The notes under the pieces were generated by a model that searched no databases, had not been told where the DNA came from, and saw only the letters and a list, made by a program, of their open reading frames with translations. Positions 36,262 to 44,732 of a stretch of 64,000 bases of DNA are shown in pieces; positions within the stretch are counted from its first letter, which is position 1; the number at the start of each line of letters is the position of its first letter. This DNA comes from Burkholderia sp. TSV86 (GTDB lineage Bacteria > Pseudomonadota > Gammaproteobacteria > Burkholderiales > Burkholderiaceae): assembly GCF_001522865.1 (NCBI RefSeq), contig NZ_LOWB01000104.1, forward strand, positions 1 to 64,000. Reading direction: 5' to 3'. The position numbers and the translations under genes are program-made.

Positions 36262-38016
36262 ATGAGTCTCATCGAAGTCAAGGTGCCGGACATCGGCGAT
36301 TTCAGCGGCGTCGACGTCATCGAAGTGAATATCAAGCCCGGCGACGCGATCGAAAAAGAGCAGACGCTCATCACGCTCGAGTCCGATAAGGCGTCGATGG
36401 AAGTGCCGAGCGATGTGGCCGGCACAGTCAAGGAAATCAAGGTCAAGGCGGGCGATAAAGTGTCGCAGGGCACGGTGATCGCGCTCGTGGAGGCGGCCGA
36501 GGCCGCGAAGGCGCCCGAAGCGGCGAAGCCCGCGGCCGCCGCGCAGCCCGCGCCGGCCGCGCGCCCGGCCTTGGCGCCCGAAGCGGGCAGCTACGGCGGC
36601 GCCGCCGATATCGAGTGCGACATGCTTGTGCTCGGCGCGGGCCCCGGCGGCTATTCGGCCGCTTTCCGCGCGGCCGATCTCGGCATGAAGACGGTGCTCG
36701 TCGAGCGTTATTCGACGCTGGGCGGCGTGTGCTTGAACGTCGGCTGCATTCCGTCGAAGGCGCTGTTGCATACGGCGCTCGTCGTCGAGGAGGCCGCTGC
36801 GCTTGCCGATCACGGCATTGCGTTCGGCAAGCCGCAAGTCGATCTCGACAAGCTGCGCGGTTTCAAGGCGGGGGTCGTCAAGAAGTTGACGACGGGGCTG
36901 GCCGGCATGGCGAAGGCGCGCAAGGTCGAGGTGGTGACGGGCGTGGGCGCGTTCGTCGATCCGCATCATCTCGAAGTGCAGACGCAAGGCGGCAAGAAGG
37001 TGGTCCGCTTCAAGCAGGCGATCATCGCGGCGGGCTCGCAGGCGGTGAAGCTGCCGTTCATGCCGGACGATCCGCGCGTCGTCGATTCGACGGGGGCGCT
37101 CGAACTGCGCCAGTTGCCCAAGCGGATGCTCGTGATCGGCGGCGGGATCATCGGTCTCGAGATGGCGACCGTCTACTCGACGCTCGGCGCGCAAATCGAC
37201 GTCGTCGAAATGATGGACGGGCTGATGATGGGCGCGGACCGCGATCTCGTCAAAGTCTGGGAAAAATACAACGCGAAGCGTTTCGGCAACGTGATGCTGA
37301 AGACCAAGACGGTCGGCGCGCAAGCCAAGGAGGACGGCATCTACGTGCAATTCGAGGGCGAGAAGGCGCCGGCGGACGCGCAGCGTTACGACCTCGTGCT
37401 CGTCGCGGTCGGCCGCAGTCCGAACGGCAAGAATGTCGGCGCGCAGAATGCGGGCGTGGCTGTTACCGAGCGCGGCTTCATCGAGGTCGACAAGCAGATG
37501 CGCACGAACGTCCCGCATATTTTCGCGATCGGCGACATCGTCGGTCAGCCGATGCTCGCGCACAAGGCAGTGCACGAAGGCCATGTCGCAGCGCAAGCCG
37601 CGCACGGCGAGAAAGCGTATTTCGACGCGCTGCAGATTCCGTCCGTCGCGTATACCGATCCGGAAGTTGCATGGGCCGGCAAGACCGAGGATCAGTGCAA
37701 GGCCGAAGGGATCAAGTACGGCAAGGCAGTGTTCCCATGGGCCGCCTCGGGCCGGGCAATCGCGAACGGCCGCGACGAGGGCTTCACGAAGCTGATCTTC
37801 GACGAGCAAACCCATCGGGTGATCGGCGGCGGGATCGTCGGCCTGAATGCGGGTGATTTGATCAGCGAAGTGTGCCTCGCGGTAGAGATGGGCGCGGACG
37901 CGGAGGATATCGGCAAGACGATCCATCCGCATCCGACGCTCGGTGAATCGATCGGAATGGCCGCCGAGCTGTATGAAGGCGTTTGCACCGACCTGCCGCC
38001 GCAGCGCAAAAAGTAA
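36262..38016 (+). CDS. lpdA: Dihydrolipoyl dehydrogenase with N-terminal lipoyl domain, E3
   Basis: A 584-residue flavoprotein that reoxidises dihydrolipoamide with NAD. An extra N-terminal lipoyl domain (Lys43 in ESDKASME) and an Ala/Pro linker precede the usual E3 fold; this fusion is known in beta-proteobacterial and neisserial enzymes. The FAD-binding motif is VLGAGPGGYSAAFRA, the redox disulfide is Cys157/Cys162 in GGVCLNVGCIPSK, and the NAD motif is VIGGGIIGLEMATVY. The C-terminal HPHPTLGE carries the catalytic His-Glu pair. It is the last gene of the pdh operon, with a terminator 35 bases downstream. Confidence 0.97.
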   Translation: MSLIEVKVPDIGDFSGVDVIEVNIKPGDAIEKEQTLITLESDKASMEVPSDVAGTVKEIKVKAGDKVSQGTVIALVEAAEAAKAPEAAKPAAAAQPAPAARPALAPEAGSYGGAADIECDMLVLGAGPGGYSAAFRAADLGMKTVLVERYSTLGGVCLNVGCIPSKALLHTALVVEEAAALADHGIAFGKPQVDLDKLRGFKAGVVKKLTTGLAGMAKARKVEVVTGVGAFVDPHHLEVQTQGGKKVVRFKQAIIAAGSQAVKLPFMPDDPRVVDSTGALELRQLPKRMLVIGGGIIGLEMATVYSTLGAQIDVVEMMDGLMMGADRDLVKVWEKYNAKRFGNVMLKTKTVGAQAKEDGIYVQFEGEKAPADAQRYDLVLVAVGRSPNGKNVGAQNAGVAVTERGFIEVDKQMRTNVPHIFAIGDIVGQPMLAHKAVHEGHVAAQAAHGEKAYFDALQIPSVAYTDPEVAWAGKTEDQCKAEGIKYGKAVFPWAASGRAIANGRDEGFTKLIFDEQTHRVIGGGIVGLNAGDLISEVCLAVEMGADAEDIGKTIHPHPTLGESIGMAAELYEGVCTDLPPQRKK

Positions 38017-38050
38017 ACGCCGCTAGGCGGCGTTGCCGCCGCAGCAAGAG

Positions 38051-38087
38051 AAATGGCGCCTTCCGGCAACGGGAGGCGCCATTTTTT
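38051..38087 (+). terminator. Rho-independent terminator of the pdh operon
   Basis: AAATGGCGCCTTCC, a 6-nt loop, then GGGAGGCGCCATTTTTT. The stem is 12 bp with one wobble pair, followed by a U-tract. Confidence 0.9.
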
Positions 38088-38157
38088 GCAATGCGAGAGC
38101 GGACCACGCACGAAGACGGCGCGCAGCGAGCATCGCGGCCGTGGCGGCTGCGCAATG

Positions 38158-38187
38158 AAAAAAGCCGCGCATATTCGCGCGGCTTTT
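38158..38187 (-). terminator. Rho-independent terminator of the phasin gene
   Basis: On the minus strand AAAAGCCGCGC, a short loop and GCGCGGCTTTTTT follow the phasin stop by 34 bases. The stem is 11 bp and works in both directions. Confidence 0.85.
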
Positions 38188-38220
38188 CCCATTCAAGCAG
38201 AAGACGTCAACCAGAGACGC

Positions 38221-38799
38221 TTACGCCGGCTTATTCGTGGTGGTGCTGCGGCGCGACGCGGCGGCGGCATTGCTGGCGGCCTTGGTGGCGACAGCGGCGG
38301 CGGCGTTGAAGTTCGTTTCCGCGATTTCAACCGCTTGCTTGGCGGCCTTCTGCACCGTTTCGTAAGTGGTGTTCGCGGCGTTGATCGCGGATTTCAGCGC
38401 TGCGACGGCGGTTTCCGAGCCGGCCGGCGCGTTCTTCGCGACATTGTCGACCAGCGCCTGAACCTTGCGGTTTTGCTCTTCGTATTGCGCCTCGGCGACC
38501 TTCGCGAACTCGGCTTGCGTGGCCGACGCGATTTCGTACAGATGGCGGCCATACGACAGCACCTTCTCGGCGATCGGCTGCGTCAGGCTTGCTTGCAGGG
38601 CGAGCAGCTCTTGCGCGTCCTTCACGGACAGCGCGCGTTGCACATTTTCCTGGCTTTCCGCGAGCGTCGACTTCACGACTTGGAGATTCAGCTCGATCAG
38701 CTTCTCGACACCTTCAAATGCCTTCGACGTCAGGCCGAAGAGATTTTCGATGTTGGCTTTCTGTGCGGCGGCAATTTGCTCGGGGGTCAGAAAAGACAT
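38221..38799 (-). CDS. phaP: Phasin family protein (PHB granule-associated)
   Basis: A 192-residue, almost wholly helical protein of the phasin family that coats polyhydroxybutyrate granules. It begins [20 protein letters not shown] and continues [19 protein letters not shown], the typical betaproteobacterial phasin start. A long Ala-rich amphipathic middle and an Ala/Lys-rich tail follow. The start at 38799 is preferred to the ATG six bases upstream because AGGAG is spaced 7 bases from it and only 1 from the earlier one. Its promoter is flanked by two TGC-N3-GCA dyads, expected sites for the PHB-sensing repressor PhaR. It is monocistronic, with a strong terminator. Confidence 0.93.
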   Translation of the reverse strand: MSFLTPEQIAAAQKANIENLFGLTSKAFEGVEKLIELNLQVVKSTLAESQENVQRALSVKDAQELLALQASLTQPIAEKVLSYGRHLYEIASATQAEFAKVAEAQYEEQNRKVQALVDNVAKNAPAGSETAVAALKSAINAANTTYETVQKAAKQAVEIAETNFNAAAAVATKAASNAAAASRRSTTTNKPA

Positions 38800-38877
38800 T
38801 TTCATGCTCCTGAAGAAGGGGTAGTCGATCGTGGGGACAACAAGCACAACTTTGGTGAACGAATGCTCAAAACAGCT

Positions 38878-38893
38878 TTGTGCAACGCAGCAA
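38878..38893 (-). promoter_or_regulatory. Downstream PhaR-type dyad of phaP
   Basis: On the plus strand TTGTGC-AAC-GCAGCAA shows a TGC-N3-GCA core, the same geometry as the upstream dyad. It lies over the probable transcription start (about 38895 on the minus strand), where a bound repressor would block initiation. Confidence 0.55.
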
Positions 38894-38901
38894 TGGAGCA
38901 T

Positions 38902-38929
38902 ATTGTAGAGCGCCAAAATGGAAAGTCAA
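38902..38929 (-). promoter_or_regulatory. Sigma-70 promoter of phaP
   Basis: On the minus strand TTGACT (38929-38924), 16 bases, TACAAT (38907-38902). This is a strong match, giving a leader of about 95 nt. Confidence 0.7.
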
Positions 38930-38930
38930 G

Positions 38931-38953
38931 TATTTTGTGCGCCGCACAAAATA
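38931..38953 (-). promoter_or_regulatory. Upstream PhaR-type palindrome of phaP
   Basis: TATTTTGTGC-GCC-GCACAAAATA is a perfect 10-bp inverted repeat with a TGC-N3-GCA core. It abuts the phaP -35. PhaR proteins bind TGC/GCA-rich dyads at phasin promoters. Confidence 0.65.
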
Positions 38954-38992
38954 GATAATTTATAGACAAAACAAAGAGTTGTGCTGTTTGAA

Positions 38993-39006
38993 TGGAATCG
39001 ATTCCA
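38993..39006. promoter_or_regulatory. 14-bp palindrome in the phaP/pbpG intergenic region
   Basis: TGGAATCGATTCCA is a perfect palindrome in the 664-base gap between divergent phaP and the endopeptidase gene. It may be an operator. Apart from this and the phaP control sites, the gap holds AT-rich DNA before 39464 but no gene I can support. Confidence 0.35.
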
Positions 39007-39463
39007 ATTGCTGCGCGCTATGATTCAATACGGGGCGCTGCAACACGGCTGCACCGTTGCGATACGTCAAGTAAACCAAACAACGAAGCGGAACGTTTAA
39101 CGGTTTAATTGGTCGAAGCGCTCATCGTTTTCTGCGCGGGGCGGGTTTTGCACTCGCCGTCGCGCCTGCCGGCGGGCCGTCGCATCTGTTTTGCCGGCAA
39201 CATCACGATTTTCCCGCCTCAAGTTGTTTGCCGATCGCAGACCGATATGCCGAACGCCTACGGCAGCGCACATAGCTGCCGCGGGCAGCGGGCGTCATGC
39301 GTGGGCCATCGTATTTTTCGATGAGGCAGCGCGTGCCGATTGGCTTGGTGTAATCAATTCTTACATTTCGGTTTAACGAAGATCGGTAAGTGCCTAATAT
39401 TGCTTCTTTTTTGAGCTTTTAATACACTGGCGAAAATTTCCTCGCCGTTTTGTTCGGACCCCA

Positions 39464-40579
39464 ATGAAAGCCCAATTATTTGCCCCGCTCAGGATGATGC
39501 AGAGCGTCGCGCTCAGCACTGCCGTTTCGGTTGCCATCACGTTGATGGCGTCAGCGGCTGCTGTCGCTCCCGCGGACGCGTTTGCCGCGACAAAGACTTC
39601 ACATAGCGCGAAAGGCAAGAAGAAGAGCGTGGCGAAGAGGTCGCAGCGCGTTGCGTCGGCCGATACGGCGCGCGCGAGCGGCTCGCGCAAGCGGATGACG
39701 CTCGCGGCCGGCGGCCGTCACCACGGTGGCGTGCGCCGGGTTGCGTTCCAGCCGCGCCAGCCGTCGGTCGGCCAGGCGTTCGGCCTGCATGACACGCCGG
39801 ATGCGCTCGCGCTGCGCTCGGGCGTCGCGTATGTCGTCGATCAGAATTCGTCCGAGCCGCTGTTCGATAAGAACTCGCACGCGGTCGTGCCGATCGCGTC
39901 GATCACCAAGCTGATGACCGCGATGGTCGTCCTCGATTCGAAGTCGCCGCTGACCGATCAGATCGAAGTGACCGACGAAGATCGCGATTACGAGAAAGGC
40001 ACGGGCTCGCGCTTGTCGGTCGGCTCGGTGCTGTCGCGCGAGGATATGCTGCACATCGCGCTGATGGCCTCGGAGAACCGCGCGGCGGCCGCGCTGTCGC
40101 GCTACTATCCGGGCGGCCGTCCGGCGTTCATCGCGGCGATGAACGCGAAGGCGAAGGCGCTCGGAATGGCCGACACGCATTTCGAGAATTCGACGGGCTT
40201 GTCGAGTGCGAATGTATCGACCGCGCGCGATCTCGTGAAGATGGTGAATGCCGCTTACCAATATCCGTTGATCCGCAACTTCTCGACTGATCGCAGCTAT
40301 GAGGTGTACACGGGCAAGCGCACGATCGCGTACAACAGCACGAACGCGCTCGTGCGTAATGCGTCATGGGATATCGGGTTGCAGAAGACGGGCTTCATCA
40401 ACGAAGCGGGCGAATGCCTGGTGATGCAGACGACGATTCACGGCCGCCCGATCGTGATGGTGCTGCTCGATTCGTTCGGCAAGTATTCGCGTTTTGCCGA
40501 TGCGTCGCGCGTGCGCAATTGGCTCGACAACGGCGGCGGCGAGCGTCTCACCGCGGTGAACACGACGGCGGGCACCTGA
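39464..40579 (+). CDS. pbpG: D-alanyl-D-alanine endopeptidase (PBP7-like, S11 family)
   Basis: A 371-residue exported penicillin-binding protein acting on peptidoglycan cross-links in the periplasm. The signal peptide ends near residue 42 (ADAFA). A basic, disordered segment of about 60 residues (KGKKKSVAKRSQR) precedes the catalytic domain. The three active-site motifs are present: SITK with Ser146 and Lys149, SEN in LMASENRAAAALSR, and KTG in GLQKTGFINEAG. The S11 architecture without a large C-terminal domain suits PbpG/PBP7 better than DacA. A terminator follows at 40608. It is divergent from phaP. Confidence 0.92.
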   Translation: MKAQLFAPLRMMQSVALSTAVSVAITLMASAAAVAPADAFAATKTSHSAKGKKKSVAKRSQRVASADTARASGSRKRMTLAAGGRHHGGVRRVAFQPRQPSVGQAFGLHDTPDALALRSGVAYVVDQNSSEPLFDKNSHAVVPIASITKLMTAMVVLDSKSPLTDQIEVTDEDRDYEKGTGSRLSVGSVLSREDMLHIALMASENRAAAALSRYYPGGRPAFIAAMNAKAKALGMADTHFENSTGLSSANVSTARDLVKMVNAAYQYPLIRNFSTDRSYEVYTGKRTIAYNSTNALVRNASWDIGLQKTGFINEAGECLVMQTTIHGRPIVMVLLDSFGKYSRFADASRVRNWLDNGGGERLTAVNTTAGT

Positions 40580-40607
40580 GCCGGCGGCGGCGCGTGATCG
40601 CTTGATG

Positions 40608-40634
40608 AAAAGCCCCGCGAATGCGGGGCTTTTG
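40608..40634. terminator. Bidirectional terminator after pbpG
   Basis: AAAAGCCCCGC-GAAT-GCGGGGCTTTT is a perfect stem 29 bases after pbpG. It may also end the minus-strand iclR-type transcript. Confidence 0.9.
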
Positions 40635-40717
40635 CTTGGGCTGGGCGTCGCGCGCGGCCGCTCACGGCAATCAGCTGCCTAGGCGCGTGCCCGGGCTTTC
40701 GCTGCTGATCAACCTGG

Positions 40718-41530
40718 TTATGCTTGTTTTTGCGTGAGCGTATCCGCGTCCTTCAGCGCTTCGGGGTGATACCCGAGCGATTCGGAAATCGTCAGCGCGG
40801 TGCGGCTGAGTTGGCCGAGCCACGCGTCCTGAAGCCGGTCGGCTGGAGCGGACAACGATAGCCCCGCGACGAGCTTGCCCGTGTCGTCGTAGATGCCGGC
40901 CGCGATGCAGCGCACGCCGAGTTCCAGTTCCTCGTTGTCGCGCGCGCATGCTTGCTGGCGCACGAGCGCGAGTTCGCGCTCGAGCTTCGGCAGATCGGTA
41001 ATGCTGTTTTGGGTGTGGCCGGCAAGCCCTGTGCGCGTCGCATACGCGCGCACCCGCGAGGTTTCGTCGGCGGCGAGAAACAGCTTGCCGACCGAAGTCA
41101 GATGCAGCGGCGCGCGGCCGCCGATCGCGCGCACGACCTGCATGCCGGAGCGCTCCGAATACGCGCGTTCGATATAGACAATTTCGTCGCCTTGCCGGAC
41201 TGACAGGTTGACTGTCTGTCCGGTCAGTCGATGCAATTCGCGCATCGGCATCAGCGCCGCGTCGCGCACCGACAGCCGGGCTTTGACGAGATTGCCGAGT
41301 TCGAGCAGGCGCATGCCGAGCCGGTACGTACCGGGATCGGAACGATCGACGAGGCGGCAGGTAACCATGTCGTTCAGGATCCGGTGCGCGGTGGAAGGGT
41401 GGAGTTCGGTGCGCTGCGCAAGCTCCTTCAGGCTGACCGGATCGCTGTGCGCGGCGAGCGCATCGAGGAGCCGCATCATCCGCTCGATCACCTGGATCGA
41501 CGTTTTGGAATCCGGGTTTGGGTTGCTCAT
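40718..41530 (-). CDS. IclR-family transcriptional regulator
   Basis: A 270-residue regulator. The winged helix-turn-helix at about 10-75 includes SLKELAQRTELHPSTAHRIL. The C-terminal effector-binding (GAF-like) domain shows the family pattern GGRAPLHLTSVGKLFLA and ELGVRCIAAGIYDDTGKLVAGLSLSAP. IclR proteins control aromatic, acetate or other catabolic genes. The target is not evident, because no catabolic gene is adjacent. A TACAAT on the minus strand at 41579-41574, about 45 bases before the start, is a possible -10. It lies tail-to-tail with pbpG, with a shared terminator. Confidence 0.92.
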   Translation of the reverse strand: MSNPNPDSKTSIQVIERMMRLLDALAAHSDPVSLKELAQRTELHPSTAHRILNDMVTCRLVDRSDPGTYRLGMRLLELGNLVKARLSVRDAALMPMRELHRLTGQTVNLSVRQGDEIVYIERAYSERSGMQVVRAIGGRAPLHLTSVGKLFLAADETSRVRAYATRTGLAGHTQNSITDLPKLERELALVRQQACARDNEELELGVRCIAAGIYDDTGKLVAGLSLSAPADRLQDAWLGQLSRTALTISESLGYHPEALKDADTLTQKQA

Positions 41531-41838
41531 CGTCGTGAATCGATTGACGCATCAAGAATACAGGAATGCGACGATTGTATCTCGTATTGTGAAAAGAACG
41601 GAAGGCATTCGAGGAAGTCTTCGCCTGCGACGGCGTATTGGCGTGCCCGCTGTTTGCGCCGTGGCAGGGCCGGGCCGGCGCGCTAACTGGATATGGCGCG
41701 GGTGCGCGATGCGTGAAATTCCGCGCGCAGCCGAATACCCACCGACCGCTCGCGACCGCACGCACGCGTGACTGTTCACTTGGTGACAACACTGCGTTCG
41801 CTATTCGTGGATTTATCTTGATAGAGACGGTTTATAGA

Positions 41839-41848
41839 ATGTCGACAT
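41839..41848 (+). promoter_or_regulatory. Palindrome upstream of the small membrane protein gene
   Basis: ATGTCGACAT is a perfect 10-bp palindrome, five bases before a second inverted repeat. It may be an operator. The rest of 41531-41838 shows no gene. Confidence 0.3.
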
Positions 41849-41853
41849 GCTGA

Positions 41854-41872
41854 CATTGGGCGACGCCCAATG
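41854..41872 (+). promoter_or_regulatory. 19-bp inverted repeat upstream of the small membrane protein gene
   Basis: CATTGGGCG-A-CGCCCAATG is a perfect 9-bp inverted repeat with a one-base centre, ending 23 bases before the ATG at 41896. It fits an operator better than an RNA hairpin because there is no loop. Confidence 0.4.
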
Positions 41873-41895
41873 CGCGAGTCGAGTGAGGTCGCATC

Positions 41896-42123
41896 ATGAA
41901 AAAGACAATATCGATGTACTGGCCGCTTGCGATCGTTGTGCCGCTTGCCGCCGCCGCTTATCTGCATTTGTCCGACGTTGGATCACCGCGCGCGGGCGCC
42001 GTCGTGCGCGATGCGTCGGCCGAGCTTGCGCGCACCGTGTCGTATGGGTTCGTCGACGACGCGTCGCAGCCGCTTCCCGCCGCGTCGCAAGGCGCTGCGC
42101 TCGTGACGCCGAAGGCGCTGTAA
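41896..42123 (+). CDS. Small membrane-anchored hypothetical protein, 75 aa
   Basis: A 75-residue protein with one hydrophobic segment at about residues 7-24 (MYWPLAIVVPLAAAAYLHL) behind a short basic start, so it is either a membrane anchor or an uncleaved signal. The rest is a short, low-complexity periplasmic tail. I do not recognise a family. GAGG lies seven bases before the ATG, which supports translation. Two palindromes just upstream suggest specific regulation. The phosphatase gene starts 91 bases after its stop and could share its transcript. Confidence 0.55.
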   Translation: MKKTISMYWPLAIVVPLAAAAYLHLSDVGSPRAGAVVRDASAELARTVSYGFVDDASQPLPAASQGAALVTPKAL

Positions 42124-42214
42124 TGCGCGCGCCGTTGCGAGCGGGAATCGGCGGGCGTTTGTATAATGCCGCGTTCTCCATTCGAGCGGTGCGCCGCACA
42201 ATTCTGGCCGCGTG

Positions 42215-42703
42215 ATGAAAAGCGTCGCGATCTGTTTCGTTTGCCTCGGCAACATCTGCCGTTCGCCCACGGCCGAAGGGGTAATGCGGCATCAAGTCGC
42301 GGCAGCGGGGCTCGATGGCGCGATCACCGTCGATTCGGCCGGCACCGGCGACTGGCATGTCGGTGAGCCGCCCGATGCGCGTGCGCAGCAGGCGGCAAGC
42401 CAGCGAGGCTACGATCTTTCGAAATCGCGTGCGCGGCAAATCGGCCCGGCCGATTTCGAGCGCTTCGATCTGGTGCTCGCAATGGATGCCGCGAATCTCG
42501 CCGAGCTGCAAAAGCGCTGCCCACCGCAGTATCGGGGCAAGGTTCGGCTGCTGATGGAATACGCGGGCGACGGGGCGTCGCGCGAAATCGCCGATCCTTA
42601 TTTCGGCGGCTCGCAGGGTTTCGAGCAGGTGCTCGATCAGTGCGAGGCTGCGTGCGGCGGTCTTCTCGGCAGCCTACGCGCCGGCGTGCCGCACCGGCAT
42701 TGA
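42215..42703 (+). CDS. Low-molecular-weight protein-tyrosine phosphatase
   Basis: A 162-residue cytosolic phosphatase. The P-loop CLGNICRS holds the nucleophile Cys10 and Arg16 near the N-terminus, and the general acid Asp lies in IADPYFGG. Length is typical. In Burkholderia and relatives such enzymes sit either with exopolysaccharide tyrosine kinases or, as here, next to the isc cluster without a kinase nearby, so its substrate is open. The start is ATG 42215; GTG 42212 is an alternative. It lies 109 bases before iscR and is expected to be transcribed separately from the IscR-controlled promoter. Confidence 0.93.
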   Translation: MKSVAICFVCLGNICRSPTAEGVMRHQVAAAGLDGAITVDSAGTGDWHVGEPPDARAQQAASQRGYDLSKSRARQIGPADFERFDLVLAMDAANLAELQKRCPPQYRGKVRLLMEYAGDGASREIADPYFGGSQGFEQVLDQCEAACGGLLGSLRAGVPHRH

Positions 42704-42743
42704 AGCATTTTCGATGTTGCTTTCCACCCTTTTGGAGATAGGG

Positions 42744-42795
42744 ATACTTGACTGATTTTGTCGAATATTTATACTTGACAAAAATCGTCAAGATT
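42744..42795 (+). promoter_or_regulatory. isc promoter with two IscR type-1 boxes
   Basis: Two tandem 25-bp sites at 42744-42768 and 42771-42795 match the [2Fe-2S]-IscR type-1 consensus at about 23 and 21 of 25 positions by eye; each starts ATACTTGAC. A sigma-70 promoter TTGACT-N16-TATACT lies at 42748-42775, so the first box covers the -35 and the second the -10 and start. Holo-IscR should repress the operon when Fe-S supply is sufficient. Confidence 0.8.
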
Positions 42796-42812
42796 GCTGC
42801 CCATTCAATACC

Positions 42813-43352
42813 ATGAGACTCACCACGAAAGGCCGTTTCGCCGTTACGGCGATGATCGACTTGGCGCTGCGCCAGGAGCATGGCCCGGTGACGCTTGCAG
42901 GCATCAGCCAGCGCCAGCGGATTTCACTCTCCTATCTTGAGCAATTGTTCGGCAAGCTGCGCCGGCATGAAATCGTCGAATCGGTTCGCGGGCCGGGCGG
43001 CGGTTACAACCTCGCGCGCCGCGCGCAGGACGTGACGGTTGCCGACATCATCATCGCGGTCGACGAGCCGCTCGATGCGACGCAATGCGGCGGTAAGGGC
43101 GCGTGCGACGGCACGAAGCAGCGCAACGGCCACTGCATGACGCACGAGCTTTGGTCGACGCTGAATCAGAAGATGGTCGAGTATCTCGATTCGGTGTCGC
43201 TGCAGGATCTCGTCGATCAGCAGCGCGCGTGCGAAGGCTCGCCGGCGGTGTTGCGCGACAAGCGCAAGCCCGAGCCCTCCACGGCGGGCGTCGAGCCGGT
43301 CCGCTCGATTCCGCTTGGCCCGAATTCGGTTTTCAATATCGCGAACTCATGA
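42813..43352 (+). CDS. iscR: Fe-S cluster assembly transcription factor IscR
   Basis: A 179-residue Rrf2-family regulator. The winged helix at the N-terminus begins MRLTTKGRFAVTAMIDLAL and has the recognition segment SLSYLEQLFGKLR. Cluster ligands are Cys92, Cys98, Cys108 and probably His111 in QCGGKGACDG and NGHCMTHELW. The spacing to the third cysteine is four residues longer than in E. coli IscR (92, 98, 104, 107). The C-terminal tail of about 40 residues is Pro-rich. It should repress its own operon through the two type-1 boxes immediately upstream. iscS follows after 75 bases. Confidence 0.96.
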   Translation: MRLTTKGRFAVTAMIDLALRQEHGPVTLAGISQRQRISLSYLEQLFGKLRRHEIVESVRGPGGGYNLARRAQDVTVADIIIAVDEPLDATQCGGKGACDGTKQRNGHCMTHELWSTLNQKMVEYLDSVSLQDLVDQQRACEGSPAVLRDKRKPEPSTAGVEPVRSIPLGPNSVFNIANS

Positions 43353-43427
43353 CCGCCGCCGCGCGCGAAAGGCCGCGGCGAGCATAACGAACAGTCCCGC
43401 ACAGAACACGCATACCCGGAGCGACAG

Positions 43428-44651
43428 ATGAATAACGAGATTCCCCACCTGCCCATCTATATGGACTACAGCGCGACGACGCCTGTCGATCCGCGCGTTG
43501 TCGACAAGATGGTGCCGTATCTGCGCGAGCAGTTCGGCAACCCGGCGTCGCGCAGCCACGCATACGGCTGGGATGCCGAGCGCGCGGTCGAACAGGCGCG
43601 CGAGCAGGTGGCGGCGCTCGTCAACGCGGACCCGCGCGAGATCATCTGGACTTCCGGCGCGACCGAGTCCGACAATCTCGCGATCAAGGGCGCCGCGCAT
43701 TTCTATCAAGGCAAGGGCAAGCACATCGTCACGGTGAAGACCGAGCACAAGGCGGTGCTCGACACGTGCCGCGAGCTCGAGCGCGAAGGCTTCGAGGTGA
43801 CCTATCTCGACGTGAAGGAAAACGGCCTGATCGATCTCGACGCATTCAAGGCCGCGCTGCGCCCGGATACGGTTCTCGTGTCGGTGATGTTCGTGAACAA
43901 CGAGATCGGCGTGATCCAGGATATCGAGACGATCGGCGAAATCTGTCGCGAGAAGGGCATCGTGTTCCACGTCGACGCCGCGCAGGCGACGGGCAAGGTC
44001 GGAATCGACCTCGCCAAGCTGAAGGTCGACCTGATGTCGTTCTCCGCGCACAAGACCTACGGCCCCAAGGGCATCGGCGCACTGTACGTGCGCCGCAAGC
44101 CGCGCGTGCGCATCGAAGCGCAGATGCACGGCGGCGGCCACGAGCGCGGGATGCGTTCGGGCACGCTGCCGACGCACCAGATCGTCGGGATGGGCGAGGC
44201 GTTCCGGATCGCGCGCGAAGAGATGGCCACCGAGAATGAGCGGATTCGCGCGCTGCGCGACAAGCTGTTGCGCGGTCTCGCGCAGATCGAGGAAACCTAT
44301 GTGAACGGCGACCTCGAGCACCGGATTCCGCACAATCTGAACATCAGCTTCAATTTCGTCGAAGGCGAGTCGCTGATCATGGCGATCAAGGACGTCGCGG
44401 TGTCGTCGGGCTCGGCGTGCACGTCGGCCTCGCTCGAGCCGTCGTATGTGCTGCGCGCGCTCGGCCGCAACGACGAACTCGCGCACAGCTCGATCCGCTT
44501 CACGGTCGGCCGCTTCACGACGGAGCAGGAAGTCGACTACGTGATCGAACTGCTGAAGAGCAAGATCGCGAAGCTGCGCGATTTGTCGCCGCTTTGGGAA
44601 ATGCATCAGGAAGGCATCGATCTGTCGACGATCGAATGGGCGGCGCACTGA
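43428..44651 (+). CDS. iscS: Cysteine desulfurase IscS
   Basis: A 407-residue PLP enzyme that takes sulfur from cysteine and passes it to IscU and other acceptors. The PLP lysine is Lys209 in [11 protein letters not shown], and the persulfide-forming Cys331 lies in the flexible loop [14 protein letters not shown]. The N-terminal [14 protein letters not shown] is characteristic. Numbering is three residues beyond E. coli IscS at both sites. Length is standard for group I desulfurases. It is the second gene of the isc operon, 81 bases before iscU. Confidence 0.98.
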   Translation: MNNEIPHLPIYMDYSATTPVDPRVVDKMVPYLREQFGNPASRSHAYGWDAERAVEQAREQVAALVNADPREIIWTSGATESDNLAIKGAAHFYQGKGKHIVTVKTEHKAVLDTCRELEREGFEVTYLDVKENGLIDLDAFKAALRPDTVLVSVMFVNNEIGVIQDIETIGEICREKGIVFHVDAAQATGKVGIDLAKLKVDLMSFSAHKTYGPKGIGALYVRRKPRVRIEAQMHGGGHERGMRSGTLPTHQIVGMGEAFRIAREEMATENERIRALRDKLLRGLAQIEETYVNGDLEHRIPHNLNISFNFVEGESLIMAIKDVAVSSGSACTSASLEPSYVLRALGRNDELAHSSIRFTVGRFTTEQEVDYVIELLKSKIAKLRDLSPLWEMHQEGIDLSTIEWAAH

Positions 44652-44732
44652 GCGCGGCGCGGGGTTGAGCGGTTTATCGCGGACGCTGAGCGAAAAGCGC
44701 GCCGCACGGACGAAATGCAAGGAGTTTGAGTC

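Noticed and set aside
34249-37932. A very long open frame antisense to aceF and lpdA (over 1200 codons)
   Set aside because: It is a by-product of high GC and third-position bias in the real genes; it has no domain, no ribosome site, and is rich in Arg/His/Asp as such shadows are.
39109-39324. Short open frame between phaP and pbpG
   Set aside because: No ribosome site, no domain, poor codon pattern; more likely intergenic.
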